Shown: one piece after another, positions 30,321 to 39,543 of the stretch
Position numbering within the stretch: the stretch's first letter is position 1
Layout of the letters: each line of letters opens with the position of its first letter
From: Acidobacteriaceae bacterium
GTDB lineage: Bacteria > Acidobacteriota > Terriglobia > Terriglobales > Acidobacteriaceae
NCBI GenBank assembly: GCA_027307045.1
Contig: DAHUXR010000036.1
Coordinates: forward strand, 1 to 40,452
DNA: 40,452 bases
Direction of reading: 5' to 3'
Position numbers and translations under genes: made by a program
The notes under the pieces: generated by a model
Told to the model about the DNA's origin: nothing
The model's input: the letters and a program-made list of their open reading frames with translations, nothing else
Databases searched by the model: none

Positions 30321-33062
30321 TTACTGAGGTGCACATGCGGTTGAGTCGAAGGTTGCGCCCCCATCCACCGCTGTTTTGTCCTGATCGTGCGGAACTGTTA
30401 CCTTGACTTCGCTCTGGCAACTCAATCCCGAGGCATTCGTAGCCGTGAATTGTACATGGTAGACCCTTCCATCTCCTGTGCCGCTGCGGTCAGACAGCAG
30501 CTGAGCAATAGATGTGTTGATCCCGGAAGCCGCAGGGCATACGTTCCCTTGTCCTACGCCGTCAAGAGGTTCGTCCTGAAGAATACGGTCGATGTTGATG
30601 GTGACGTTTTGCCCCTCAGGATCGGTGACGCCCAATACTGAGACCGGCACAAAGCTCTTATTGGGTGGCCACAGAGTTGTCACGCTGGGCACTGCAAGAC
30701 TGCAATCCGGAGGCTGAGCATTTACGTTTTCCACAGTGCTTTGAACGACCGCAAAGTTGGATCCTCCCGAGGCAAGGCCGCTTATGGTCACGGTCAGGCT
30801 ATCTACCGTAGCCAATGGCGTGCCCAAGGGGACTGTCAGCGCTAACTGGAACGTTGCTGTTCCATTGGCAGGAACGCTCAGAGAACTGGCGCTGAGACCG
30901 CTGAAAAAGCTGCGATTGTCTTTGGCTGCAATGGTGAACGTATCGCCGGGCCCTGAGTTTTGAATGGCAAAGGTATAGAAGCTAGTCTTGCCGGGCGGGA
31001 TGTTTTCGCCGGGCGGCGGTACCAACTTTACCGTTTGCGGCTTGAACATTGCGGAAAGGACCCGCTGATAATTTTCCCCCGCCACATTCGTTCCCGTAAC
31101 GTACACAAGAAAGGGGCTATTGGGGATGGTAACGGCGCCAAAGAATGACTGGGGCGCATTCGTATCCTGGGTGACGGTAAATGTCTGGAGCACATTTCCC
31201 GCTTTGCTGCGCAGAGCGAAATTAGCGGTGGCGGGCGCATCACTCAGATCGATGCGCAGGTTATCATCGACACCAAACACCGGGAAACCAGGAATGTTGA
31301 ACAGCCCGAGGTGGTCTGTTCTCCCGCGGACTTCCACAAAATGTGCCGACCGTATGGCAAATGTGCTTACGCCGGAGATGTTTGTGGAGAACAGGCCGTT
31401 GCCATTGATCGCGACCGCCCAATTCCCTACTGCCGGAGTGGCGATGGTATAGACGGCACCGCTGGATAAACCAATGAATGTCACGTCCGGATCGGTAACC
31501 AGAACGATGCTCCCGTCGGGCCGGATTACGGACACGTCGGTCGCGCCGCTCACGGAAAAAGTGATCTCGGAAAGAGTTGAATCAATGGGGACGGAATAAG
31601 TCTTTGCGGTTCCGGCCAATGTATCTTCCGTTGAGAGTAATTGCGCTGCATTGGCATGCACCACGGCCGCCGCCAGCCGCGACACGTTCCCGGCTTCAAA
31701 GCGCTGCAAAGCGAACAGTTGCCCGCCTGAAACCTGGGCCCATTTCGCATAGCTTGGATCCGGGGTGAACGCGGCGCTGCCAATTAACGAAGACCCTAGT
31801 ATGGCCGAGAAACCGCTGCAATTTCCAAACACCATAGGATAGATTTGGATATTTTTGGTGGCGGCTAGGTTTGCAACCGCATCCGCCAGATTGCCGTCCT
31901 TGGAATCGGCGTCGGTAAACATGAAGACGTCCCCGCCCTCTTCCGACGCATCAACTGCCTGGAATGTTCCACCGTTCTGCAACTCCGGACAGTCGCCACC
32001 GCCGCTGGCAAACAATGAGAAGATGTCAACCTTGAAATCATCTGGATTATCAGCCTGCAGTACCGGGCCGTCGAAAGGATCGTTAATTGGGACCAAAACG
32101 TAATTGCTGGCTTCATCATCGGTACCCACCCGGGAATCGACAATTTGTGCTGCCTGGGCCTGGACTTGGCCGATTATATCTCCCATGCTTCCCGTGTCAT
32201 CTATGGCCATCGCCAAAGTTGGGCCTACTCCCATCAACTCTCGAAATTGCTTGGCGGTGATGTCCCCCTTGATATCCAAAATAAATTGTTTCGTGGCCTG
32301 AACAGCAAGGTCCGCAGCCGTGGAATGAAGAAAAAAGTGGGGCGAAGCGATGCACAGGACTGTGTCTTTGTTAATGCCTCCATTCGGAGGAATGAAGGTG
32401 CTGTTGTCGGAAAGGCCGCCGTGGCTGCATTTTCCTGAAAGTAAGCCCAGGAAAGGCTTCTTGTGGTCCTCGCCGCTATAGTACCCGCTTGTGAGCAGGT
32501 TGGTCTTAAGATTAATGGAGCAATCCAGGCAAATCGCGGGTGGGAGGCTAGGTAGACAATTGAAGCAAGTGGAATCAGAGGGTCCCGCGAAAGCAATCGA
32601 ACCACCGCGGCCAAGGGAAGGATTCGGACCGCCATTGCCCAGTTCTACCCAATTGCTATGGGAGTAAAAATCCTGGATGGTATGCATCGATATTCCCAGG
32701 ATTGAGCGTGCGAGCTCGGCATCATCGCGGCCAATGGCTTGCTCCAGCGTTTGTTTAGCGTTGGAGAGCCGCGTTTGCACCTCATCGAAGGATTCTCCGT
32801 CCACATGCAGCGAGGCAATGTGCTGGTTTTCGTCCACGGCAGCGTTGTTGTCGATCATTTGCTGCAGTGCTTTTTCCATCGACGCTGTAAGCTTGTCTTT
32901 GCCGAACACGTCTTTGTCGATAGCCGTTACGGCATTTCTGGTGATGGATTCATGGGTTTGTCCCACACCACCTTTTAAACAGATCCAGTCCCCATTTTTG
33001 GGACAGAAGCCATGTACAAAAGGTGCAGTGATCAGCAGGAACATCAAGATTCGGAGCTTCAT
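30321..33062 (-). CDS. Large secreted Het-C/VWA7-like protein with VWFA domain
   Basis: A 913-aa protein with a signal peptide (LRILMFLLITAPFVHG). The N-terminal part has the Het-C/VWA7-type features THESITRNAV and QDFYSHSNWVELGNG (around residue 130). A VWFA domain of hemicentin/VWA7 style follows, with MIDAS DDTGSMGDI near residue 290 and the GGGDCPEL motif. The C-terminal half holds beta-rich Ig-like repeats and a final domain beginning TLWPPNKSFVPVSV. It is probably a cell-surface or secreted adhesin-like protein; the activity of the Het-C-like part is unknown. GGAGGT lies 8 nt before the ATG at 33062, which excludes the longer reading to 33182. Confidence 0.85.
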   Translation of the reverse strand: MKLRILMFLLITAPFVHGFCPKNGDWICLKGGVGQTHESITRNAVTAIDKDVFGKDKLTASMEKALQQMIDNNAAVDENQHIASLHVDGESFDEVQTRLSNAKQTLEQAIGRDDAELARSILGISMHTIQDFYSHSNWVELGNGGPNPSLGRGGSIAFAGPSDSTCFNCLPSLPPAICLDCSINLKTNLLTSGYYSGEDHKKPFLGLLSGKCSHGGLSDNSTFIPPNGGINKDTVLCIASPHFFLHSTAADLAVQATKQFILDIKGDITAKQFRELMGVGPTLAMAIDDTGSMGDIIGQVQAQAAQIVDSRVGTDDEASNYVLVPINDPFDGPVLQADNPDDFKVDIFSLFASGGGDCPELQNGGTFQAVDASEEGGDVFMFTDADSKDGNLADAVANLAATKNIQIYPMVFGNCSGFSAILGSSLIGSAAFTPDPSYAKWAQVSGGQLFALQRFEAGNVSRLAAAVVHANAAQLLSTEDTLAGTAKTYSVPIDSTLSEITFSVSGATDVSVIRPDGSIVLVTDPDVTFIGLSSGAVYTIATPAVGNWAVAINGNGLFSTNISGVSTFAIRSAHFVEVRGRTDHLGLFNIPGFPVFGVDDNLRIDLSDAPATANFALRSKAGNVLQTFTVTQDTNAPQSFFGAVTIPNSPFLVYVTGTNVAGENYQRVLSAMFKPQTVKLVPPPGENIPPGKTSFYTFAIQNSGPGDTFTIAAKDNRSFFSGLSASSLSVPANGTATFQLALTVPLGTPLATVDSLTVTISGLASGGSNFAVVQSTVENVNAQPPDCSLAVPSVTTLWPPNKSFVPVSVLGVTDPEGQNVTINIDRILQDEPLDGVGQGNVCPAASGINTSIAQLLSDRSGTGDGRVYHVQFTATNASGLSCQSEVKVTVPHDQDKTAVDGGATFDSTACAPQ

Positions 33063-33460
33063 GCGTGCGTACCTCCACAGATAGGTGACTTTCGAAAGCT
33101 GAAATAGGAATTTGAGTGAGGCCATCCTAAAAAGCAAATTACGAGCGGCATCTTTGTGATCTACTGGTTTTACGAAAATCAAAAAACAAAGAAAATTACG
33201 TGCCGCTCACGGGCCCAACTCCGCGAGAGGAAATCGTATGTTATAGCAAACAATGATCTAGCACTTGCGTTCTTCAAATGTTGCAAGTTTTTTCTCAGTT
33301 ACGTTGCCTGGTATGCATATTTTATGAATATGGAACAGACACGGCGGAAATGCGCTTGATAGTTACATTAAGCTTCTGGAAAGGATCAGGATTTCTTCGG
33401 GTACGGATGTTGGCGATGTCGCCTTGACGGTAAGAGCACGTTCATGCAGAATTTGCAAGT
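33063..33460. other. AT-rich spacer without a supported gene
   Basis: This 400-bp stretch is lower in GC than its surroundings. It holds no ORF with a credible start or composition and no clear terminator for padR. Promoter elements for the Het-C/VWFA gene are expected here, but I see no consensus pair. Confidence 0.5.
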
Positions 33461-34129
33461 TTAAGGACACACGTTTGATGGGATCGTCTTTGTTCGCGCG
33501 GGCGGACTCTTTGCTGCCGATCGTCGGTGAAGCTCAAGCGCAACCTGGCGCAGCCAGTTCAACTCAGTACGGAATTGCTCGATCACCAGTTTGATCATCC
33601 AGACGGCTTCATGAAAACCGTGACCCACTTCCTTTTCAACTATGCGTAGCGTGGCCTGTTCGCGCTCAAGCTCGGCTTCAAGGAATTTCTCCCGACGCTG
33701 AAGTTGATTGCGGACCGTCGCTGGCGAAGCCTGCCAGGAAAGAGCCATCCATGTGAGAAACGGCGGGCGATCGCGCTGGTCAGCCCAGTCTTCGCGTTCC
33801 AAGGCGGCAGCTAGGGCCGTCCGGCCTTTGGCCGTGGTGGAAAAGATGCGACGCTCGGGACCCAACGCGGGATCGGGATCGCCGGTTTCTTTAGTCAGCC
33901 CAAAACGCGCCAGCTTTTCCAGCGAGTAATAAACCTGCGGACGAGAAACGCCGGCCCAGTCCTGTACCTGTCGGCGCTCCAATTCCATATTGGCCTGGTA
34001 GCCGTGCATTGGCTCCTCCGCCAAAAGGCTCAGGAGAACGAGGTCTGGCACGGTCAGCCCGGCTTTTTTGGCGGCGCGCTTTTTGACTGCTGCTGGCTTC
34101 TTAGCGGTGAGCTTCTTATTTGTGAACAT
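33461..34129 (-). CDS. PadR family transcriptional regulator
   Basis: A 222-aa protein with a basic Lys/Ala-rich N-terminal tail (about residues 1-22), a winged-helix domain (GLTVPDLVLLSLLAEEPMHG, then GVSRPQVYYSLEKLARFGL) and a long helical C-terminal dimerisation region typical of the larger PadR/Vir subfamily. It probably binds a palindrome near its own operon. The start at 34129 overlaps the end of the Cdd1-like gene by 14 nt, so the pair is co-translated. AAAGG precedes the ATG. The effector is unknown. Confidence 0.88.
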   Translation of the reverse strand: MFTNKKLTAKKPAAVKKRAAKKAGLTVPDLVLLSLLAEEPMHGYQANMELERRQVQDWAGVSRPQVYYSLEKLARFGLTKETGDPDPALGPERRIFSTTAKGRTALAAALEREDWADQRDRPPFLTWMALSWQASPATVRNQLQRREKFLEAELEREQATLRIVEKEVGHGFHEAVWMIKLVIEQFRTELNWLRQVALELHRRSAAKSPPARTKTIPSNVCP

Positions 34130-34400
34130 GGCCGGCCTTTCGCTGGTGGCTCCAGTACCACCACTGGCACTGTTCGGCGGGCAGAAGCAGATTGCGCGCC
34201 TGTGCCACAGCCGCGGAGAAGACATCCTGGCAGCAGATATCGATGCGCTGGCCGGTGGCGCGACAGAGTCTTAGATAGAGCCTTGCTGGATTTTGGCGCG
34301 CAAGCTGTTTCACGCTGTGGATGCCGAGAAACTCAAAATCGCGGAGCATGGCTGGCCCTACGGAAATTAAATCCTGTAAACGACGTGGTTGAACGGGCAT
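34116..34400 (-). CDS. Cdd1-like helix-hairpin-helix protein
   Basis: A 94-aa protein. RLQDLISVGPAMLRDFEFLG followed by IHSVKQLARQNPARLYLRLC matches the Cdd1/pathogenicity-locus helix-hairpin-helix family, and ICCQDVFSAAVAQARN is its usual end. The last 20 residues are an extra tail rich in His and Trp. TAGGAG lies 6 nt before the ATG. It is the first gene of a two-gene operon with padR. DNA binding is plausible from the fold but the role is not known. Confidence 0.82.
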   Translation of the reverse strand: MPVQPRRLQDLISVGPAMLRDFEFLGIHSVKQLARQNPARLYLRLCRATGQRIDICCQDVFSAAVAQARNLLLPAEQCQWWYWSHQRKAGHVHK

Positions 34401-34446
34401 AAAAACTCCTACTTGACATCAGTGAGGCGAATGCCATATTTTATAG

Positions 34447-34463
34447 TAGTCTAAATTAGACTA
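34447..34463. promoter_or_regulatory. Palindromic operator candidate between divergent genes
   Basis: TAGTCTAA and TTAGACTA form perfect 8-bp arms around a single A. The site lies between the minus-strand cdd1-like/padR operon and the plus-strand VOC gene, next to TATAAA- and TAAAAT-like -10 boxes. It is a natural binding site for the PadR protein encoded here, controlling both directions; that link is inferred. Confidence 0.65.
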
Positions 34464-34490
34464 GTAAAATATGCAAGGAAAAAATCGAAA

Positions 34491-34979
34491 ATGCGATTAC
34501 AAGTTTTGGGTCTGGCGCTACTGACCATTGCGTTGGTTCCGGTCTTTGCAACTTCAACTTTGGAGAAAAACATGAAGCCCGCAGAAGTAAAGAAAATTAC
34601 GCCCATCCTGTTTGCCGAGGAACTTGAACCCAGTATCCAGTTCTGGACTGAAAAAGTTGGCTTTCGAAAGACGGTAGAAGTGCCGGAAGGAAACAAGATT
34701 GGGTTTGTCATCCTGGAGAAAAACGGGCTGGAACTCATGTACCAGAGCTTTGCCAGCGTGGATAAAGACAATGCCGCCACCGGAGCGGCAGTGCGCAAGG
34801 GACCGAGCTTTTTGTACATCGAAGTAGCCGACATTGACGCGGCGATGTCGGCAATCAAAGGAGCGGAAATCGTAATGCCGATGCGCACCACTTTTTACCA
34901 GGCAAAGGAATTCGGAATTAAAGATCCTGTGGGACATTACCTGATCTTTGCCCAACAGGGAGCACCCGCGGAGAAATAA
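34491..34979 (+). CDS. VOC (glyoxalase/bleomycin-resistance fold) protein, possibly exported
   Basis: A 162-aa protein. Residues 34-155 show the VOC beta-alpha-beta-beta-beta pattern: ITPILFAEELEPSIQFWTEK, then FVILEKNGLELMY, then FLYIEVADIDAAMSAIKGAE and a final GIKDPVGHYLIFAQQ with the metal-ligand Glu replaced or shifted. The N terminus (LQVLGLALLTIALVPVFATS) looks like a signal peptide and has AGGA upstream, but an internal ATG at 34572 with GGAGAA also fits and would give a cytoplasmic VOC protein. Its promoter overlaps the palindrome shared with the PadR operon. Confidence 0.82.
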   Translation: MRLQVLGLALLTIALVPVFATSTLEKNMKPAEVKKITPILFAEELEPSIQFWTEKVGFRKTVEVPEGNKIGFVILEKNGLELMYQSFASVDKDNAATGAAVRKGPSFLYIEVADIDAAMSAIKGAEIVMPMRTTFYQAKEFGIKDPVGHYLIFAQQGAPAEK

Positions 34980-35066
34980 ATGCCGAGGAGGTAATCGTCA
35001 GCCGGGTCGGGCCTGTCTTGCATGGCGGCAGGCTGCTATATTTGTCGGTAAGGCGATGGGACGATT

Positions 35067-36170
35067 TTGATCACAGGGCTGACCCAAATTCATAAGCGAA
35101 TCAATCTTGCGGCAGTGTTGCTGGTCGCGGGTCTTTGGCTGTTGGCGGGATGCAGCGGCAGGGGCAGCGTGTCCGACCGAGGAGAATACGCCTATGTGGC
35201 CGTGACTGAAGCCGGACTGCGTGACCACGTTGCAACTTTCTACAACAAGACTGGCGTGGTGCATAACGGAGAGCGGTTGCAGGTCCTGGAGCGGATGCAG
35301 AGCAAGCGCTTTGTTCGAGTGCGTTCACCACGCGGCGAAGAAGGCTGGGTGCAGGAGCGCTATCTGGCCGACCAGCAGACATTCGACGAGTTTGAGCGTC
35401 TGGCAGAGCACTTTAAGACCGCACCGGCGCAGGCCACGGCCACCACGGAAGAACAAGTCAAGGTTCATGTGCTGCCGGGAAGAAAGACCGCCTACCTTTA
35501 TTTGCTGAATGAGAAACAAAACGTGGATATGCTGCAGCGCCAGGCGGTGGACCGCAATGCTCCGCCGCTGCAACTGAAGGAAGAGAACCAGAAAGATGCC
35601 GACGACGCCCCGGATGAGGACAAAGTAAAGAGCGATAACGCGGGCCCGCCGGCAGTTCGCGAGGACTGGTGGCTGGTGCGCGATGCGCAGATGCGCGTGG
35701 GTTGGGTGCTGGGCAGAACGCTTTACCTGCAAGTGCCGGAGGAGATTGCGCAATATTCTGAAGGACAGCGCATTGTGGCTGCTTATCAGTTGGATGAAGT
35801 TCAGGATGGAGACAAAAAGGTCCCAGAGTACCTGGTACTGTTCACTGAAAAAGAAGGATTGCCGTACGACTACAGCCAGGCTCGGGTCTTTACCTGGAAT
35901 GCGCGCAAGCATCGCTATGAAACCGCATATCGAGAGCGGGAACTAGCTGGCGTGTTGCCGGTGACGCTGGGGCGGCAGGAATTTGAAAAAGAAGGCAATT
36001 TGCGCACTTTTGTGCTGCGGGTAAAGGACGATGACGGCACCGTCCACGAACGTACTTACAAATTCAATCCGCCGCTGGTACATCGAGTACTTGCGCCCGG
36101 AGAAGAGCCACCCGCCCCGCGGCATCGCAAGGGAACCCGGGCCAGCAGCAAAGGAAAATCTAATCGCTAA
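35067..36170 (+). CDS. SH3-like-domain lipoprotein
   Basis: A 367-aa protein with a lipoprotein signal: hydrophobic NLAAVLLVAGLWLLAGC with lipobox Cys29. An SH3b-like beta domain follows (VTEAGLRDHVATFYNKTGVV to EEGWVQERYLADQQ), and a second related segment around WWLVRDAQMRVGWVLGRTLY. An acidic linker (DADDAPDEDKVKSDN) lies between. The C-terminal tail is basic (RHRKGTRASSKGKSNR). It begins with TTG at 35067 because no ATG is available in frame. Likely anchored to a membrane and facing the envelope; function unknown. It may be cotranscribed with the next two genes. Confidence 0.75.
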   Translation: MITGLTQIHKRINLAAVLLVAGLWLLAGCSGRGSVSDRGEYAYVAVTEAGLRDHVATFYNKTGVVHNGERLQVLERMQSKRFVRVRSPRGEEGWVQERYLADQQTFDEFERLAEHFKTAPAQATATTEEQVKVHVLPGRKTAYLYLLNEKQNVDMLQRQAVDRNAPPLQLKEENQKDADDAPDEDKVKSDNAGPPAVREDWWLVRDAQMRVGWVLGRTLYLQVPEEIAQYSEGQRIVAAYQLDEVQDGDKKVPEYLVLFTEKEGLPYDYSQARVFTWNARKHRYETAYRERELAGVLPVTLGRQEFEKEGNLRTFVLRVKDDDGTVHERTYKFNPPLVHRVLAPGEEPPAPRHRKGTRASSKGKSNR

Positions 36171-36212
36171 GGCCGTGGCATCCAGAGAGCTTTATTTGTC
36201 CTCAAAGAAGGT

Positions 36213-36446
36213 ATGGCAGAAAAGGTCAAAGAACTTCATCTGGAACGCGACTATAAGAAGTATCTGTACTTTGTTGATGGCAGCGGGAACGTGAGCCGCA
36301 AGTCGAAATCTGGCGAAGGTGAAACCGAGGTGCTGGTTCCGAACGCAATTCAGCGGGACAACCAGTTTCTTTACTTCGTGGATAAAGAAGGCGATGTGGC
36401 GCGGTCGCCGCGCGCCGTACGCAGAACGGCCAAGAAAGTAGCCTGA
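36213..36446 (+). CDS. Small hypothetical protein with an internal duplication
   Basis: A 77-aa protein with two copies of a short pattern: YLYFVDGSGNVSRK (about 17-30) and FLYFVDKEGDVARS (about 52-65). This suggests a paired beta-hairpin fold. The basic end (RRTAKKVA) may bind nucleic acid or membrane, but nothing firm can be said. It sits 43 nt after the lipoprotein gene and 10 nt before the next gene. Confidence 0.7.
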   Translation: MAEKVKELHLERDYKKYLYFVDGSGNVSRKSKSGEGETEVLVPNAIQRDNQFLYFVDKEGDVARSPRAVRRTAKKVA

Positions 36447-36455
36447 CGAGTACGC

Positions 36456-38126
36456 ATGAGCGGTTTGAATCTGCTGGTCTTCCGTGGAGACCGGCGATGC
36501 GCGAGCGGGAAAGAGTTGAAGGCGGCACTCACTGCACAACTGGAGCAGGTGTGCAGCCGTTTTTCACAGCGCGACTTGTTGGGCGCTCTGCTGCGGGCGG
36601 GCGAGCTTGAGTGCGGCGTTGCCGATGCTTATCCCGAAGCCGTGAACTCTTGCGAACGGCTCACCGAGCAGATTGCCGACGCGCTCGTGGCAAGCAGCGG
36701 TACTACGCCGTCGTTTAACTCCGATTATAAAAACCATCATCCTCAATCGTTGCTCAATGCGGCGCGGGCTCTTCCCGCATTTGAGCAACTCAGCATCTCC
36801 ACTCCTGAAGGTTTCGCATACTACGCACTTCATCCACTGGCTTACGCGGATGTCATGCGACAGATTGCTGCGTGCGACCGCTTGCTGATAGTCGGAATCA
36901 GGAGCATTGGCACAACGCTGAGCGCTGTTGCCTCTGCTGCGGTGCGCGTTCACGGAACTGCGGCGGAAAGAATTACAGTACGTCCGCAGGGGCTTCCGTA
37001 CAATCGCACCGCCGACTTCACGCCGAAGCAGATGGCCGCCGTGAGCAGGGCAGTATCCTGCGCCGCGAGTTTCGCCGTTGTGGATGAAGGGCCAGGGCTA
37101 AGCGGATCGTCATTTCTGGCGGTTGCAGAAGCGCTGGAGCGCGCTGGAGCGCCAGCAGAAAAGATCACATTGGTTAGCGGCCATGCGCCGAACCTGAGTG
37201 CTCTCTGTGCTGAAAATGCGGCGCGCCGTTGGCAGCGATTTCGCTGCATACCGGTTGGAGGAGAGGCGCGTCGGCCCAGCGAAGCAGAAGAGTTCATCGG
37301 GGGTGCTCAGTGGCGGAGTCGCCTTTACCCCAGCGAGTCCGAATGGCCGGCTTCATGGGCGAGCTTTGAGCGGCTCAAGTATTTGTCGTCGAGCGGGCAT
37401 GGCGAACGGAGGGTTTTCAAGTTTGCCGGTTTGGGTCATTACGGTGACGTGGTACTGGAACGCGAACGAAAAGTTGCCGCCGCCGGATTCGGTCTGATAC
37501 CGCGCGAAGAGAGTGACGGATTTATTTCTTATCCGCTGATTGAAGGCCGGCCTTTGTCTCCGAGGGATCTTTCAGCTGAGGTATTGACGCAGCTTGCTGA
37601 CTACTGCGCTTTTCGCCACCGTGTATTCGCTGTTGAATTATCCAATCTTGCCGCTCTGCAACAAATGGCGGATCACAATCTGCGGGAACTTGGATTGGAA
37701 CTGCCGATTGAACTTCGTTTGGAGCATCCTGTAATTGCCGACGGACGAATGCAGCCACACGAATGGCTGTTGAGCAAAGATGGCGAGTTGTTCAAGACCG
37801 ATTCCGGCAGCCACGGCGACGACCATTTCTTTCCCGGGCCAGCGGATATCGCATGGGACCTGGCTGGCGCAATTGTCGAGTGGCAAATGAATGATGAGCA
37901 GACGACGGAGTTCCTGAATCATTATTACCGCGCCAGCGGAGACGATGCCAGCGCCAAGATTGATGGCTTCATCAAAGCCTATGCAGTTTTTCGGCTGGCT
38001 TATTGCCTGATGGCGGCCAATGCCATGAATGGGTCAGATGAGCAGTCGCGTTTGCGGAGCGCTGCAGCTTCTTATCGAGCTGTTCTCACTCGCATGCAGC
38101 CGTGCATTCTGTCAGCGGCTGTATAA
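36456..38126 (+). CDS. Putative phosphoribosyltransferase-like and kinase-like fusion protein
   Basis: A 556-aa soluble protein of a family I do not know. The N-terminal half has a phosphoribosyltransferase-like layout: CDRLLIVGIRSIGTTLSAVA, RPQGLPYN and FAVVDEGPGLSGSSFLAVAE, the last resembling a PRPP-binding loop. The C-terminal half resembles small-molecule kinases: VFKFAGLGHYGDVVLERERK could be a nucleotide loop, and HEWLLSKDGELFKTDSGSHG then GPADIAWDLAGAIVEW resembles a catalytic/metal segment. These assignments are from motif shape only. It starts 10 nt after the preceding small gene and is the last of a possible three-gene operon. Confidence 0.7.
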   Translation: MSGLNLLVFRGDRRCASGKELKAALTAQLEQVCSRFSQRDLLGALLRAGELECGVADAYPEAVNSCERLTEQIADALVASSGTTPSFNSDYKNHHPQSLLNAARALPAFEQLSISTPEGFAYYALHPLAYADVMRQIAACDRLLIVGIRSIGTTLSAVASAAVRVHGTAAERITVRPQGLPYNRTADFTPKQMAAVSRAVSCAASFAVVDEGPGLSGSSFLAVAEALERAGAPAEKITLVSGHAPNLSALCAENAARRWQRFRCIPVGGEARRPSEAEEFIGGAQWRSRLYPSESEWPASWASFERLKYLSSSGHGERRVFKFAGLGHYGDVVLERERKVAAAGFGLIPREESDGFISYPLIEGRPLSPRDLSAEVLTQLADYCAFRHRVFAVELSNLAALQQMADHNLRELGLELPIELRLEHPVIADGRMQPHEWLLSKDGELFKTDSGSHGDDHFFPGPADIAWDLAGAIVEWQMNDEQTTEFLNHYYRASGDDASAKIDGFIKAYAVFRLAYCLMAANAMNGSDEQSRLRSAAASYRAVLTRMQPCILSAAV

Positions 38127-38213
38127 TGCCCTGACACCCTCACTGTTTTCCCGTTGCGGTATCTCAGAAATGAGGCTCACTTTCAGCTTTGCCATTTCCC
38201 GGCTCTCGGTCGA

Positions 38214-39383
38214 TCACGAATAAAATGCCGCGATAGACTCCACTACGTGCCGCTGCTCGTCTTCCTCAAGTTCAGGGAAGATAGGCAAAGCCAGCACGTC
38301 AAGCGCGGCGCGCTCAGCTTCCGGCAGATCGCCCGGAGCATAGCCAAGGTAAGCGAAGCATTTCTGCAAATGCAGCGGAATGGGATAGTAAATCTCTGAG
38401 CCTATGCCGCGCTCGCTCAGGAATGTACGCAGCTTGTCGCGATCACGCACGCGAATCACATATTGATGATAGATGTGGTGCGCGCCGGGCAAAGTTTTTA
38501 GCAGGACAACCGGCGCTATCGAGTCCGCGCCTGTTTTTGTCAGGCCGGCGCTGCTGAGCAGGCGACCATAGGTCCTAGCGCGTTCACGCCGCGCTTCATT
38601 CCACTTGGCCAGATGCGGCATCTTCACGCGCAGCACTGCCGCCTGGATGGAATCAAGCCGGCTGTTGGCGCCAACTTCATCATGATAGTAACGTTGTTTG
38701 CCGCCATGATTGCGCAGAGAGCGCATGCGCTCAGCCAGCTTTGCGTCACTCGTGGTAACGGCGCCTGCGTCGCCGAACGCGCTGAGATTTTTTGTGGGGT
38801 AAAAGCTGAACGCGGCGGCAAGGCTTAGCGATCCAGCACGTTTGCCATTCCAGGTTGCGCCCACGGCCTGCGCCGCATCTTCCACCACATGCACGTTGAA
38901 CTCGGCGCCGATCTCGCTAAACGCATCCATATCCGCGCACTGGCCGTAGAGATGTACCGGCATAACCGCGCGCATCCCTCTGGGTGAGTGCTTCAACCGC
39001 TCTTCCACGCTTGCAGGATCAAGGTTGAGCGTTCCCGGATCGACGTCGGCAAAAACCGGCTTAGCGCCCGCGCGCAGAATAGAACTTGCGGTGGCAAAGA
39101 AACTAAAGGGCGTGGTAATGACGCAGTCGCCCGGGCCAATGCCGGCAGCCGCCAGGGCGAGCCAGAGAGCGTCTGTGCCGGAAGCGCAGCCGACGCAATC
39201 CGCGGTGGCGCACAGAGCGGCAAATTCGCGCTCAAAGGCGGCTACTTCTTCGCCCAGAATATAGTGCTGAGAGTCACAGACACGGGCAACGGCGGCCAGG
39301 ATCTCATTGCGAATCCCGGCGTACTGGCGCGAGAGGTCCAGCATGGGGACATCCGCTGCCGTTTTGTGGCCTGCGCTTTTCAT
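38214..39383 (-). CDS. DegT/DnrJ/EryC1/StrS family aminotransferase
   Basis: A 389-aa PLP enzyme of the sugar aminotransferase family. It shows MLDLSRQYAGIRNEILAAV, CVGCASGTDALWLALAAAG, VVEDAAQAVGATWNGKRAG and the PLP-Lys segment AFSFYPTKNLSAFGDAGA. GGKQRYYHDEVGANSRLDSIQA completes the pattern. Enzymes of this class aminate keto sugars for surface polysaccharides or antibiotics. No other sugar-nucleotide gene is nearby, so the substrate cannot be guessed. The start at 39383 is chosen by family length; ATGs at 39416 and 39446 are in frame and no start has a good Shine-Dalgarno. Confidence 0.9.
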   Translation of the reverse strand: MKSAGHKTAADVPMLDLSRQYAGIRNEILAAVARVCDSQHYILGEEVAAFEREFAALCATADCVGCASGTDALWLALAAAGIGPGDCVITTPFSFFATASSILRAGAKPVFADVDPGTLNLDPASVEERLKHSPRGMRAVMPVHLYGQCADMDAFSEIGAEFNVHVVEDAAQAVGATWNGKRAGSLSLAAAFSFYPTKNLSAFGDAGAVTTSDAKLAERMRSLRNHGGKQRYYHDEVGANSRLDSIQAAVLRVKMPHLAKWNEARRERARTYGRLLSSAGLTKTGADSIAPVVLLKTLPGAHHIYHQYVIRVRDRDKLRTFLSERGIGSEIYYPIPLHLQKCFAYLGYAPGDLPEAERAALDVLALPIFPELEEDEQRHVVESIAAFYS

Positions 39384-39543
39384 CGTAAGGAAATCCGGTT
39401 CATAAAATTCTAGCATTGCGGCGGCCAATGACCGATCCATGGGCATTTTTGCCCGGAACGCCCTGAAAAGCTACAATGGCTGTGAAAGGGCCCACCAAGG
39501 CTTCTTCCGCGTCCCTATGCAAGCACAGGAGAGAGATCGGCAG

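Noticed and set aside
33156..33359. Plus-strand 67-aa ORF in the spacer before the Het-C/VWFA gene
   Set aside because: Composition is not protein-like, there is no Shine-Dalgarno, and the region is AT-rich promoter-type DNA.
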